From JAAZKA01 sp034926225 (GTDB lineage: Bacteria > Bacillota > Clostridia > Oscillospirales > QAMX01): a stretch of DNA of 64,000 bases. Positions within the stretch are counted from its first letter, which is position 1; every line of letters starts with the position of its first letter. The notes beneath the pieces were generated by a model that had not been told where the DNA came from, ran no database searches, and worked only from the letters and a program-made list of their open reading frames with translations. The translations under genes were made by a program, and so were the position numbers. The stretch covers positions 62,001 to 126,000 of the forward strand of contig JAYFRF010000002.1 in NCBI GenBank assembly GCA_034926225.1, written 5' to 3'. Shown piece by piece: positions 50,429 through 58,723 of the stretch.

Positions 50429-51388
50429 TCAGGAAATGCGCGCCAGAACCCACTCGCGCCCCCGGGCGTAGCGCGCGTAAACGTGATCCCGCTCGCAGCT
50501 TGTCCACTCAGGAGCGGTCGTCGGCTCGCCGTTGTCGCAGACGGCGAAGGTATCCGGGATGCGTTCATAGAGAAGCCGTAAAAGGCTGTGCGCGGGAACG
50601 GTATCGCCGGGGCGCAGCCCGAGCAGGCGGAAGGTGTCGAGATCCTTTTTCCGGTCGCGCAGCCCGCAGCTCGTGACGCAGTGACCGGTCGCGGGGTCAA
50701 AAGCGTGGCAGGGCGGGCAGATCATGCAGGAGGCGCAGCCCTCGACGAGGGTAACGGGGATGTCGGGGGTACGGATCATCTTTTCGAGCACCTCGCAGAG
50801 GTTATCCTCGTCGATCGGCTTTTCCGGCTCTTCCCCGCCCGCAAAGCAGGTCATACAAAGCAGGTGATGCGCGCGGACGGTGACGGCGTCGGCCTGCCCG
50901 ATATGGGCCACGGAGTCCGCTTTTGCCTTTGCGCAGTCCGGCTCGGGACGCACGCGGCGCAGGAGGGCGGCGCCGTCGCGGTAGCAGGGACTGTCCGCGT
51001 ACGCGCAGGGCGTCCAGCCCTCGCATGAGTCGGCGCAGATCGCGCGGTTATCCGACACGGTGGCGTCAAGCCATGTGTAGAGGGTGTCGGCGGTGCGGAC
51101 GTCCCCGGGAGCCAGCCCCAGCTTTTGCAGAACGCGCAGATCCATCAGGCGTTCCTCGGGGGTCGTTTCATAGAATTCCGCGCTGCGGGCGCCGATTTCG
51201 TCAAAGGAGCAATCGAGCCGCACATGGGTGAGGGGGTTATTGCGGATATGGGCAAGTTTTTCCCGAAGCTTGAATTTTTCGGCAAAGGAGGGGCATGAGC
51301 CGCCGTTCATACAGCGCAGGCACAGAAGATGGCGAGGGGCAAGCGAAATTGTATTCGTCGCGCGGTCGGAGGCTTCTACACAGCTCAT
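50429..51388 (-). CDS. DUF1284-like cysteine-rich protein with duplicated core
   Basis: A 319-residue soluble protein carrying two copies of a cysteine/histidine motif: APRHLLCLRCMNGGSCPSF near the N-terminus and RAHHLLCMTCFAGGEEP near residue 165. Each is followed by a stretch with further cysteines (AICADSCEGWTPCAYADSPC; GCASCMICPPCHAF). The RxHHLLC motif is that of DUF1284, whose function is unknown; the ligand set suggests iron-sulfur or zinc binding. More than twenty cysteines are present. It lies between recN and secG on the same strand; no functional link is evident. Confidence 0.72.
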   Translation of the reverse strand: MSCVEASDRATNTISLAPRHLLCLRCMNGGSCPSFAEKFKLREKLAHIRNNPLTHVRLDCSFDEIGARSAEFYETTPEERLMDLRVLQKLGLAPGDVRTADTLYTWLDATVSDNRAICADSCEGWTPCAYADSPCYRDGAALLRRVRPEPDCAKAKADSVAHIGQADAVTVRAHHLLCMTCFAGGEEPEKPIDEDNLCEVLEKMIRTPDIPVTLVEGCASCMICPPCHAFDPATGHCVTSCGLRDRKKDLDTFRLLGLRPGDTVPAHSLLRLLYERIPDTFAVCDNGEPTTAPEWTSCERDHVYARYARGREWVLARIS

Positions 51389-51424
51389 AAATCATACTCC
51401 TTTTTTTATATGGCGAAAGACCGT

Positions 51425-53095
51425 TTATTCGTTCTCACTGTATTCCGAAAGCAATTCACGCGCCGCGCCGAGGACGGTTTCGCTGATGTTTTCGCCCGCA
51501 AGGAGTCTTGCGATCTCCCGCGCGCGCCCCTCTGTGTCGAGCGCGTCGATGCGTGTGAAGGTGCGTCCGTCGGCTTCGGTCTTGCGGATAAATAATTCGT
51601 GGTGGCCGGCAGCGGCAAGGGACGCGAGGTGGGTCACGCAGAGGATCTGGCGGGTATGTGCCAATTCACGAAGCTTGCGTGCGACCTTGCCGGCGGCGCG
51701 GCCGGAGATGCCGGCGTCCACCTCGTCGAAAACAAGCGTCTGCGCGTCGTCTCCTGCGGACAGGACGTTTTGCAGGGCAAGCATCACGCGGGAAAGCTCG
51801 CCGCCGGACGCGACTTTCGAGAGGGGCTTTAAATCCTCGCCCGCGTTGACGGCGATGAGGAACGCGGACTTGTCGTAGCCGTCGGGCCCGAGCTTTTTAT
51901 CCTCCGCGGCTGCGAGATCGGCGCGGAATTTCGCGCGGGGCATATCGAGGTAAGTAAGCTCCCGCTCGATGGCGCGGGAGAGGGTATCGGCGGCTTCGGT
52001 GCGGCGGGCATGGAGCACGTCGGCGGCGGCTGATGCAGCCTCGAGCGCGTCTTCGCGCCGTTTGGTCAGCTCCGCAATCCGCGCGTCGGCGGAATCGATC
52101 GCCTCAAGCTCCGCTTTGGCATGAGCAAGGTAATCAAGCATCTCGCGCACAGTCTGTCCGTAGCGGCGTTTTAAGCGGTCAAGGGTATAGAGACGGCCTT
52201 CGATCGCGTCAAGCTCCGCCGGATCGACGGAAAACGACAGATCGGCGACGCGCTCGGCAATGTCCTCGGCTTCGTAGGAAAGATCGTTTAAGGCTTGGGC
52301 GAGAGTCTCGGCGGTCTCCCCTTCTCCGCTCCCGAGCGCGCGGGCGGCTTCCCGCAGCAGCGCCACCGCTCCGGCGAGGTCGTCCGTACCGGAGAGCGCT
52401 TCCGACGCGCGTGCGGCGGCGGCGCGGTTCGACTCCGCGGCGCGCAGCTCCGTGCGGCGGGACTCAAGGCGCTCATCCTCGCCTGATGAGAGCTTCGCTG
52501 CTTCCAGTTTTTCAATGTGATAGCGCAGATTATCGCTTCTTCGCGCTTTTTCGGCATCGTCGAGCGCCAGTTCGGACAGCTCCCGGTCAATCTCGCGGAG
52601 AACGCTGTACTTTTCACGGTAGGCGGCCAGGAGGTCTCCGCATGCGCCGCAGCGGTCGATGAAGGAGAGGTGGGTTGCGTCGGAAAGAAGCTTGCCGGTA
52701 TCGTGCTGTCCGTGGATGTTAAGCAAGAAAGGCGCTGCCGAGCGGAGGAGCGCCGAGGTGACCGGCTTGCCGCCCGCGCGGGCGGCGGTCTTGCCGTCGG
52801 CGGTCAGCGTGCGCTCGAGCAGGAGCTCCCCGTCCTCGGTGTCGATGCCGAGCTCGCGGAGGCCTTGAACGACCATCTCGGACAGCTCCGTGAAAAGACC
52901 GGTCACCCGGGCGCGGCTTTCCCCCCGGCGCAGGAGGTCCTTGCCGACGCGCGCGCCGAGCAGCGCGCCGATCGAGTCGATCACGATGCTCTTGCCAGCG
53001 CCGGTTTCACCGGTGAGGACGTTTAAGCCCTCGCCAAACGGCACGTCCGCGCAGTCGATCACGGCGATGTTTTCTATATGCAGCATAGTCAGCAT
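51425..53095 (-). CDS. recN: DNA repair protein RecN
   Basis: A 556-residue SMC-like ATPase. Walker A is GETGAGKSIVIDSIGALLG (about residue 30), a long coiled-coil region spans about 160-370, and the C-terminus has VASGGELSRVMLALQNVL (signature) and TLVFDEVDAGISGRAAGKVARKL (Walker B and D-loop). It promotes repair of double-strand breaks. No LexA box was recognised upstream. A 37-bp gap separates it from the preceding gene, so it may be part of the same transcript. Confidence 0.96.
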   Translation of the reverse strand: MLTMLHIENIAVIDCADVPFGEGLNVLTGETGAGKSIVIDSIGALLGARVGKDLLRRGESRARVTGLFTELSEMVVQGLRELGIDTEDGELLLERTLTADGKTAARAGGKPVTSALLRSAAPFLLNIHGQHDTGKLLSDATHLSFIDRCGACGDLLAAYREKYSVLREIDRELSELALDDAEKARRSDNLRYHIEKLEAAKLSSGEDERLESRRTELRAAESNRAAAARASEALSGTDDLAGAVALLREAARALGSGEGETAETLAQALNDLSYEAEDIAERVADLSFSVDPAELDAIEGRLYTLDRLKRRYGQTVREMLDYLAHAKAELEAIDSADARIAELTKRREDALEAASAAADVLHARRTEAADTLSRAIERELTYLDMPRAKFRADLAAAEDKKLGPDGYDKSAFLIAVNAGEDLKPLSKVASGGELSRVMLALQNVLSAGDDAQTLVFDEVDAGISGRAAGKVARKLRELAHTRQILCVTHLASLAAAGHHELFIRKTEADGRTFTRIDALDTEGRAREIARLLAGENISETVLGAARELLSEYSENE

Positions 53096-53132
53096 GAAAG
53101 TGTCAAAGCCTCCTTCGTGCCGTAGGTTAGAA

Positions 53133-53771
53133 TCAGTCGAATATACCCCCGTTTTTGTCGAGGATCGCGGTGCGCAGGTACTCCGCCCATGCGACGGTGC
53201 CGGGAGTGCGTTCGTCGATGGCGCGGACGATATATTCGGGGTTTAAGCTCTGTTCCCCGGCGGCGAGGGTCGTATCAACGGTCAAACAGCCGTCTGGGCG
53301 GAGCGAGGCGTCGAACGCGCGGATAAAAGTACATAAATCGACCTCGGACTCGCCCCGCTTGGTTCTTTTCACCATCATGACCGGCGAAGAAAAGAGCGTT
53401 CTCGCGTCCTCCGCCGAGAGTCCCCCGCCGTGCAGCGTTACGGTATAGCGAACGGCGTCGATCTCGCCCGCGCCGCGCGTACGGGCATAGACGAAACGCG
53501 GGACGATACCCTCGGGGAGGGCGGCGGTCATATGGGTGAGGAAATCGTCGGGAAGAGCTTCTGCGTCGAAATCGAGGAGGTCGCAGCGGCTTGAAAACCC
53601 GGTGGGCAGCGGGAGCGGGACGCTGATATAGGGGTGCGGGTTATACCCTTGAGAGAAGGAGAGCATGACCTCCGCTCGCATGAAGGCGCGGCGGAAAACG
53701 CGCATCAGGTCGAGATGGGAGATATAGCGGGCGGGTCCGCGCTTTTCGTACTGCATCCGGCACTTAAGCAT
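53133..53771 (-). CDS. TIGR03936-type protein associated with radical SAM partner
   Basis: A 212-residue protein of the DUF2344 family: RMQYEKRGPARYISHLDLMRVFRRAFMRAEVMLSFSQGYNPHPYISVPLPLP is the diagnostic N-terminus. It is nearly always encoded next to, or fused with, the radical SAM protein that precedes it here. The function is unknown; association with ribosomal genes rng/rplU in relatives suggests a tRNA or ribosome role. It overlaps its partner by 8 bp. Confidence 0.9.
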   Translation of the reverse strand: MLKCRMQYEKRGPARYISHLDLMRVFRRAFMRAEVMLSFSQGYNPHPYISVPLPLPTGFSSRCDLLDFDAEALPDDFLTHMTAALPEGIVPRFVYARTRGAGEIDAVRYTVTLHGGGLSAEDARTLFSSPVMMVKRTKRGESEVDLCTFIRAFDASLRPDGCLTVDTTLAAGEQSLNPEYIVRAIDERTPGTVAWAEYLRTAILDKNGGIFD

Positions 53772-55599
53772 CGCATTTCCCTCCGTTCATCAGGCAGAGC
53801 GCGCCGCAGCCTAGGCACTGCGTGCGGCAGTCGGGCGACGGGACGCCCGCGAGGCTCTTTTGATACTCGCGCCAGAGATGCGCCTCTGTCACACCGCAGG
53901 ACATATGCGACCACGGCAGGATCTCCTCCTCCGACCGCTCGCGGTTTGCGTACCAGGCGGGGTCAAGCCCGACAGCGTCGAAAACCTCGCGCCAGACGTT
54001 AATATCGAAAAAGTCGCTCCACGCGTCGAATTTGCAGCCTCTCTTCCACGCTTCGTAAAGCGCTTTCCCGAGACGGCGGTCGCCGCGCGCGAAAACGCCC
54101 TCGAGGAAGCTGACGGACGGCTCGTGCCAGTTGTAGGTGACATTTTTAATGCGGAAATTGTCCTTAAGGAGCATATATTTACGCTGGAATTCCTCGGGCG
54201 TCGCCTGCGCCACCCACTGGAACGGCGTATGCGGCTTCGGGACAAAGCCCGCGACGGAGACGGACACCTTAAGCCCCCGCGCGCGGTTCGGTGTATGCTG
54301 CCGCCAGACCCAGGTGACCTTACGGGCGAGGTCGGGAATGCCGAGAAGGTCTTCATCGGTCTCGGTGGGAAGCCCCGCCATAAAATAGAGCTTGACCGAG
54401 TCCGCGCCGCCCGAAAACGCGATTTTGCAGGCGTTTAGCAGATCTTCCTCGGCAAGGTTTTTATTGATGACGTCGCGGAGCCTTGGGGTACCGGCTTCCG
54501 GGGCAAAGGTCAGGCCGGTCTGCCGCACCATGCGCAGCTTTTCATAGAGCTCCGGCGTAAAGCTGTCGGCGCGCTGGGACGGGAGCGCGAGGCTGATCTT
54601 CCGTTCACGGCAGAAATCGGACAGCTCGTCGCAGATACGCTCGATCTCCCGGTGATCACTCGACGACAAGCTGATGAGGGAGATTTCCTCGTAGCCGGTC
54701 TGGATCGCGAGCTTTTTGGCGTTTTCAATGATGGTTTCGGCGCTGCGGGAGCGCACGGGACGCCATGTATAACCCGCCTGACAGAAACGGCAGCCGCGGA
54801 TGCAGCCGCGCATGACCTCCACCATCACGCGGTCATGGACGACCTCCGTCGAAGGGACGACGAAGTATTCGGGGATATAGGTGTGGTCGAAATCCTCGAC
54901 GATACGCTTAGTGATCACGGCAGGCACGCCGTCAGTGGGCGTGATCGCCGCGACCGTGCCGTCGTCGCGGTACGTCACGTCGTAGAAAGACGGGACGTAG
55001 ATGCCGGGGATGTCCGCCGCACGGCGCAAGAAAGCGGTCTTCGTCCAGCCCTCGGCTTTCGCCCTGCGGTAGAGCGCGAACAGCTCGAGGGAGACCTCCT
55101 CGCCTTCGCCGAACATAAAGAGATCGATAAAGTCGGCGATCGGCTCGGCGTTGCAGACGCAGGGGCCGCCCGCGACGACGAGGTTACGAAGGTCATGGCG
55201 GTCTTTGGCGTAAACGGGCAGTCCCGCGAGATCGAGCATGTTCAGCACGTTCGTGTAGCACAGCTCATACTGGAGGGTAAAGCCGATGATATCGAACGCG
55301 GAGACGGGGTCGTAGGACTCAAGCGCGTAAAGGGGCAGCCCCTCCTTGCGCATTTCCGCCTCCATATCGGGCCAGGGCGCGAAGGCGCGTTCGCACCAGA
55401 TGTAGTCCTGCGCGTTCCAGAGGGCGTAGAGAAGCTTTAAACCAAGGTGGGACATGCCGATCTCGTAGGAATCGGGGAAGCAGAAGACGACGCGCAGATC
55501 GACGGACGAAGGGTCCTTCTTCACCGCGCCGTATTCGCCTCCGGCATAACGCGCGGGTTTTTTCACCCGCGCCAGAATTGCATTTAAACGCTCATCCAT
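53764..55599 (-). CDS. TIGR03960-type B12-binding radical SAM protein
   Basis: A 611-residue radical SAM enzyme. The N-terminal cobalamin-binding-like region (about 30-180) lacks an obvious DxHxxG. The core has the iron-sulfur motif VMRGCIRGCRFCQAGYTWRP (CxxxCxxC, about residue 275), then ALPSQRADSFTPEL and FAPEAGTPRLRDVINKN. A C-terminal cysteine cluster is CRTQCLGCGALC. It forms a pair with the TIGR03936-type protein and presumably modifies RNA or protein. It overlaps the spoIVFB-like gene by 16 bp. Confidence 0.92.
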   Translation of the reverse strand: MDERLNAILARVKKPARYAGGEYGAVKKDPSSVDLRVVFCFPDSYEIGMSHLGLKLLYALWNAQDYIWCERAFAPWPDMEAEMRKEGLPLYALESYDPVSAFDIIGFTLQYELCYTNVLNMLDLAGLPVYAKDRHDLRNLVVAGGPCVCNAEPIADFIDLFMFGEGEEVSLELFALYRRAKAEGWTKTAFLRRAADIPGIYVPSFYDVTYRDDGTVAAITPTDGVPAVITKRIVEDFDHTYIPEYFVVPSTEVVHDRVMVEVMRGCIRGCRFCQAGYTWRPVRSRSAETIIENAKKLAIQTGYEEISLISLSSSDHREIERICDELSDFCRERKISLALPSQRADSFTPELYEKLRMVRQTGLTFAPEAGTPRLRDVINKNLAEEDLLNACKIAFSGGADSVKLYFMAGLPTETDEDLLGIPDLARKVTWVWRQHTPNRARGLKVSVSVAGFVPKPHTPFQWVAQATPEEFQRKYMLLKDNFRIKNVTYNWHEPSVSFLEGVFARGDRRLGKALYEAWKRGCKFDAWSDFFDINVWREVFDAVGLDPAWYANRERSEEEILPWSHMSCGVTEAHLWREYQKSLAGVPSPDCRTQCLGCGALCLMNGGKCDA

Positions 55600-56189
55600 A
55601 GGGGATTTCTTTCCTTATGTCTTATGGTTTTCCCGGCGAGCAAAAAGCAGCCGAGCAGCAAGACAGATATATTATACCGCGTTTTGAACGCAATGTACAG
55701 CCCAAAAACAAGAATTGCCGCAGAAAAAAGTACGGAAACCGTCCCGAGGACGCGCGCGGCGGTCTGCGGGGAGCAGTACTGGTATAAAACGGCGCGCAGA
55801 GCCTCCCCCCCGTCGAGCGGTTCGACCGGAAGAAGGTTCGCGGCGGCGAGGAGTAGACTTGTCCCGGCGAGATAGGCGAAATCCGTATTCCCGGTCAGCC
55901 GCAGCAATCCCCCGCAGGCGAGCGCGCACAGGAGATTTGCCACCGCGCCGGCAAGGGCGATGAAAAACTCCGCGCGGTAGGACAGCGCGCCGCTATAGTC
56001 GAGCCGCAGTCCCGCCGCCGACAGCGTCAGGCGCACCGCCTGTCCGCCGAAAGCCCGAATCGCGAGCAGATGCCCGCATTCGTGCAGCGCGATGGCCGGG
56101 ACGGCGCACCAGAACAGGCCGGTACCGTCGAACAGGTACCACGCGGCAAGCAGCAGCACGAAGCCGGGGGTCATACGGATACGGCTCAT
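55584..56189 (-). CDS. M50 membrane metalloprotease, SpoIVFB-like
   Basis: A 201-residue site-2-type protease with about four hydrophobic segments. The zinc motif HECGH (ALHECGHLLAIRAFGG, about residue 33) and the second motif LLPVEPLDGGEALR (about residue 117) are intact. In Bacillus SpoIVFB cleaves pro-sigma-K. Here the gene follows an M23 protein that could be the SpoIVFA partner, overlapping by 4 bp. The next genes (TIGR03960, TIGR03936) commonly accompany this pair in clostridia. Other S2P proteases cannot be excluded. Confidence 0.82.
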   Translation of the reverse strand: MSRIRMTPGFVLLLAAWYLFDGTGLFWCAVPAIALHECGHLLAIRAFGGQAVRLTLSAAGLRLDYSGALSYRAEFFIALAGAVANLLCALACGGLLRLTGNTDFAYLAGTSLLLAAANLLPVEPLDGGEALRAVLYQYCSPQTAARVLGTVSVLFSAAILVFGLYIAFKTRYNISVLLLGCFLLAGKTIRHKERNPLWMSV

Positions 56190-57154
56190 GTCTCGATTAA
56201 GCCGCCGAGTACAGTAAGGGGGTCAAAGATCAGGCCATCGTGGTAGAGCTGGAAGTGCAGATGCGGCCCCGTGACCTTTCCGGTCGCGCCGGAGCGCGCG
56301 ATCACCTGCCCAGCGGCGACCATATCGCCGACGCAGACCTCCAACGCGGACAGGTGCGCGTACAGGCTGACGAAGCCGTCCGCGTGTTCGATCTTCATGT
56401 ACTTGCCGTTGATCTCGCCGGTTCCGGCATAGATTACCTTTCCGTCGGCGAACGCGCAGATATCCGTGCCTTCGGCCGCGGCGATATCAATGCCGTAGTG
56501 AAAGCTTTCGACGTCGTCGACGGGATGGATGCGGTAGCCGAACGGAGACGTGACGCGCCCCGATACGGGCAGGACGTAAGGAAAATCGATGGCGACGGCG
56601 TCTGTTGTGACGGTATCGGGCAGGATACCGGGTTTCGGTAGCGCAACGGTCGTCTGCGCCGCGGTTGTTGCGGCTGTGGTCGCAGCGGCGGCGGTAGTAG
56701 TCGCGGTCACCGTGGCACTTGTTGCGGTTGTGGCCGCAACGGTGGCTGTGGCCCTTGCAGCTGATGCCACTAGGGCATCGTCCGCAAGAGCACCGGCAAC
56801 GGTGGTTGCGGCAGGCGCCTGCTTGGTCATGACGGCAGCGGTCGCTTGCGTGGTTGCCGCTTGTGTAGTGGCGGTCTCGGTGGCCTCTGACGCGCCGGTA
56901 TACGCCTCACGGAAGCCGCGTGCGAAGGCTTCCGCGAGCTCGGAGCGCCCGAGAGCCTGTCCGGCCTGCGCTGCAAGTTCCCGCAGAGAGGTTGCGCCGG
57001 CGAAAAGACTGCCGGTATCCTTGTCCGAAAAGGCGCGGAAGAAGAGCGCCGCGATGAAAAGAAGCAGGCAAATGCCAAGCTGCCAGAGCTTTGCCGTACC
57101 GCGAGGGAAGCGCCGTTTTTCCGGCGCCTGAATGGTCACAGGGGTCTTATCCAT
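56186..57154 (-). CDS. M23 metallopeptidase membrane protein, SpoIVFA-like position
   Basis: A 322-residue protein with an N-terminal membrane anchor (LWQLGICLLLFIAALFFRAFSD, about 21-42), a long Ala/Thr-rich linker (about 90-185) and a C-terminal LytM/M23 domain. Zinc and catalytic residues are all present: HYGIDIAAAEG (HxxxD), and HLHFQ (HxH), so it may be an active endopeptidase, unlike the degenerate SpoIVFA of Bacillus. Overlap with the M50 gene suggests a SpoIVFA-SpoIVFB-like complex at the forespore membrane. The linker is a low-complexity run built from A, T and V, unusual in this window. Confidence 0.82.
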   Translation of the reverse strand: MDKTPVTIQAPEKRRFPRGTAKLWQLGICLLLFIAALFFRAFSDKDTGSLFAGATSLRELAAQAGQALGRSELAEAFARGFREAYTGASEATETATTQAATTQATAAVMTKQAPAATTVAGALADDALVASAARATATVAATTATSATVTATTTAAAATTAATTAAQTTVALPKPGILPDTVTTDAVAIDFPYVLPVSGRVTSPFGYRIHPVDDVESFHYGIDIAAAEGTDICAFADGKVIYAGTGEINGKYMKIEHADGFVSLYAHLSALEVCVGDMVAAGQVIARSGATGKVTGPHLHFQLYHDGLIFDPLTVLGGLIET

Positions 57155-57263
57155 ATATAATCGCCTCCCGATACTATTTATGCAGACGGGTGCGAAAGTA
57201 TAACCAGACAGGTAAACGGGAACAATATTCCTATAAAAGAGTGTAAAGGAGTATCAAAGAGGC

Positions 57264-57530
57264 ATGGTGAAAGGCGTATCCCGCCGGATCGTCGTCGTAC
57301 GGTCCCCGGAGCAGAACATTTTCGAGGAAGCGATCTTCATTTTAAAGGACGACGCGCTGAAAAAGGGTATATCCGCGGAGGACGTGGTCGCGCAGGCGTG
57401 CGGGATTGCGAGCCGGTACATCCGGGAAAACCGGGAGAGCCGTGCCGGCCACACCTGGATCCCCGCCGTCTGCATCATCGGCGGCGTTCTTTTAGGGACG
57501 CTCGCATGGGTGCTCCTGATGGGCATATAA
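57264..57530 (+). CDS. Small membrane-anchored hypothetical protein
   Basis: An 88-residue protein. A soluble N-terminal part (VKGVSRRIVVVRSPEQNIFEEAIFILKDDALKKGISAEDVVAQACGIA) is followed by a C-terminal transmembrane segment (WIPAVCIIGGVLLGTLAWVLLMGI). Similar small proteins occur in Oscillospirales, where they are sometimes misnamed translation initiation factor 2. The function is unknown. The ATG is preceded by AAAGGAGTATCAAAGAGGC, and a bidirectional terminator follows. Confidence 0.78.
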   Translation: MVKGVSRRIVVVRSPEQNIFEEAIFILKDDALKKGISAEDVVAQACGIASRYIRENRESRAGHTWIPAVCIIGGVLLGTLAWVLLMGI

Positions 57531-57532
57531 TC

Positions 57533-57580
57533 AAAAAAACGCGCGGCATCTTTTTTAAGGATGCCGCGTGCTGTTATTTT
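57533..57580 (+). terminator. Bidirectional intrinsic terminator
   Basis: An 11-bp stem (57540-57550 with 57560-57570, one G-T pair) with an AT loop. A seven-A run precedes it and TTATTTTTTTT follows, so it ends both the small membrane protein gene and fba. Confidence 0.92.
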
Positions 57581-57593
57581 TTTTGAGATATGC

Positions 57594-58571
57594 TTATTTC
57601 GCGGCGTCCGCCTTGCCGGCGCAGCCGAGAACCTCGACGAGCTTATGCCGAACGAGCTGCTTGATGTTCTCGCGGGCGGGCTTGAGGTACTGACGGGGAT
57701 CGAAATGATCGGGATGCTCGTTAAAGTACTGGCGGATCGAGCCGGTCATCGCAAGGCGCAGGTCGGAGTCGATGTTGATCTTGCAAACGGACATACGGGC
57801 GGCTTCGCGAAGCTCTTCTTCCGGAATGCCGACGGCGTCGGGCATCTTGCCGCCGTTGTCGTTGATCATCTTCACATAGTTCTGCGGGACGGAGGAGGAG
57901 CCGTGCAGGACGATCGGGAAACCGGGCAGACGGCGGGAGACTTCCTCCAGAATGTCGAAGCGGAGGGGCGGGGGCACCAGAACGCCGCGCTCATTGCGGG
58001 TGCACTGAGCGGCGGTAAACTTGTACGCGCCGTGGGAGGTGCCGATGGCGATGGCGAGGCTGTCGACGCCGGTCTTCGTGACGAATTCTTCGACTTCGGC
58101 CGGATCCGTATAAGAGGAATCGGCGGCGGAGACGTTGACGGCGTCTTCGATACCGGCAAGACGGCCGAGTTCGCCTTCGACGACGGCGCCGTGGGCGTGG
58201 GCATACTCGACAACCTGCTTCGTCAGGGCGATGTTGTCTTCGAACTTGTGGTGGGAGCCGTCGATCATAACGCTGGTGAAGCCGCCGTCGACGCAGGACT
58301 TGCACAATTCAAAGGTATCGCCGTGGTCGAGATGGACGCAGATGGGGAGGTTGGTCTCGATGATGGCGGCTTCGATGAGCTTCATGAGGTAAGTGTGATT
58401 CGCGTATTTACGCGCACCGGCGGAAACCTGGAGGATCAGGGGAGCATTTTCTTCCTTCGCGGCTTCGGTGATGCCTTGAATGATTTCCATGTTGTTGACA
58501 TTGAACGCGCCGATCGCGTAGCCGTTCTTATAAGCGTCGGCGAACATCGCTTTAGAAGTAACAAGAGCCAT
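57594..58571 (-). CDS. fba: Class II fructose-1,6-bisphosphate aldolase
   Basis: A 325-residue zinc-dependent aldolase. The N-terminus is ALVTSKAMFADAYKNGYAIGAFNVNNMEIIQGI. ICVHLDHGDTFE contains the zinc histidine, MIDGSHHKFEDNI and IAIGTSHGAYKF the next, and VLHGSSSVPQ the last, as in the class II family. It cleaves fructose 1,6-bisphosphate to dihydroxyacetone phosphate and glyceraldehyde 3-phosphate. Start 58571 follows AGGAGGCTTATTTACA; an upstream ATG is not used. Divergent from pfp, which supplies its substrate. Confidence 0.95.
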   Translation of the reverse strand: MALVTSKAMFADAYKNGYAIGAFNVNNMEIIQGITEAAKEENAPLILQVSAGARKYANHTYLMKLIEAAIIETNLPICVHLDHGDTFELCKSCVDGGFTSVMIDGSHHKFEDNIALTKQVVEYAHAHGAVVEGELGRLAGIEDAVNVSAADSSYTDPAEVEEFVTKTGVDSLAIAIGTSHGAYKFTAAQCTRNERGVLVPPPLRFDILEEVSRRLPGFPIVLHGSSSVPQNYVKMINDNGGKMPDAVGIPEEELREAARMSVCKINIDSDLRLAMTGSIRQYFNEHPDHFDPRQYLKPARENIKQLVRHKLVEVLGCAGKADAAK

Positions 58572-58604
58572 TGTAAATAAGCCTCCTAGCAAAGAATTCT
58601 CTTT

Positions 58605-58632
58605 ATTGTACCACAAACAGAGAAAAAATCAA
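58605..58632 (-). promoter_or_regulatory. Promoter of fba
   Basis: On the minus strand TTGATT (58627-58632), 16 bp and TACAAT (58605-58610). Confidence 0.75.
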
Positions 58633-58651
58633 GCGGGAAACAAAAATTTAA

Positions 58652-58680
58652 TTGATTTTTTGAAGAAAACGTGATACAAT
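58652..58680 (+). promoter_or_regulatory. Promoter of pfp
   Basis: TTGATT (58652-58657), 17 bp and TACAAT (58675-58680). It lies back to back with the fba promoter. Confidence 0.8.
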
Positions 58681-58723
58681 ATCCTCGTCCCATTTATCAC
58701 CAAAGTCACCGGAGGTATAAAAC

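Noticed and set aside
56590..56900. Ala/Thr-rich linker as a frameshift artefact
   Set aside because: The flanking anchor and M23 domain are in the same frame, so the low-complexity stretch is translated.
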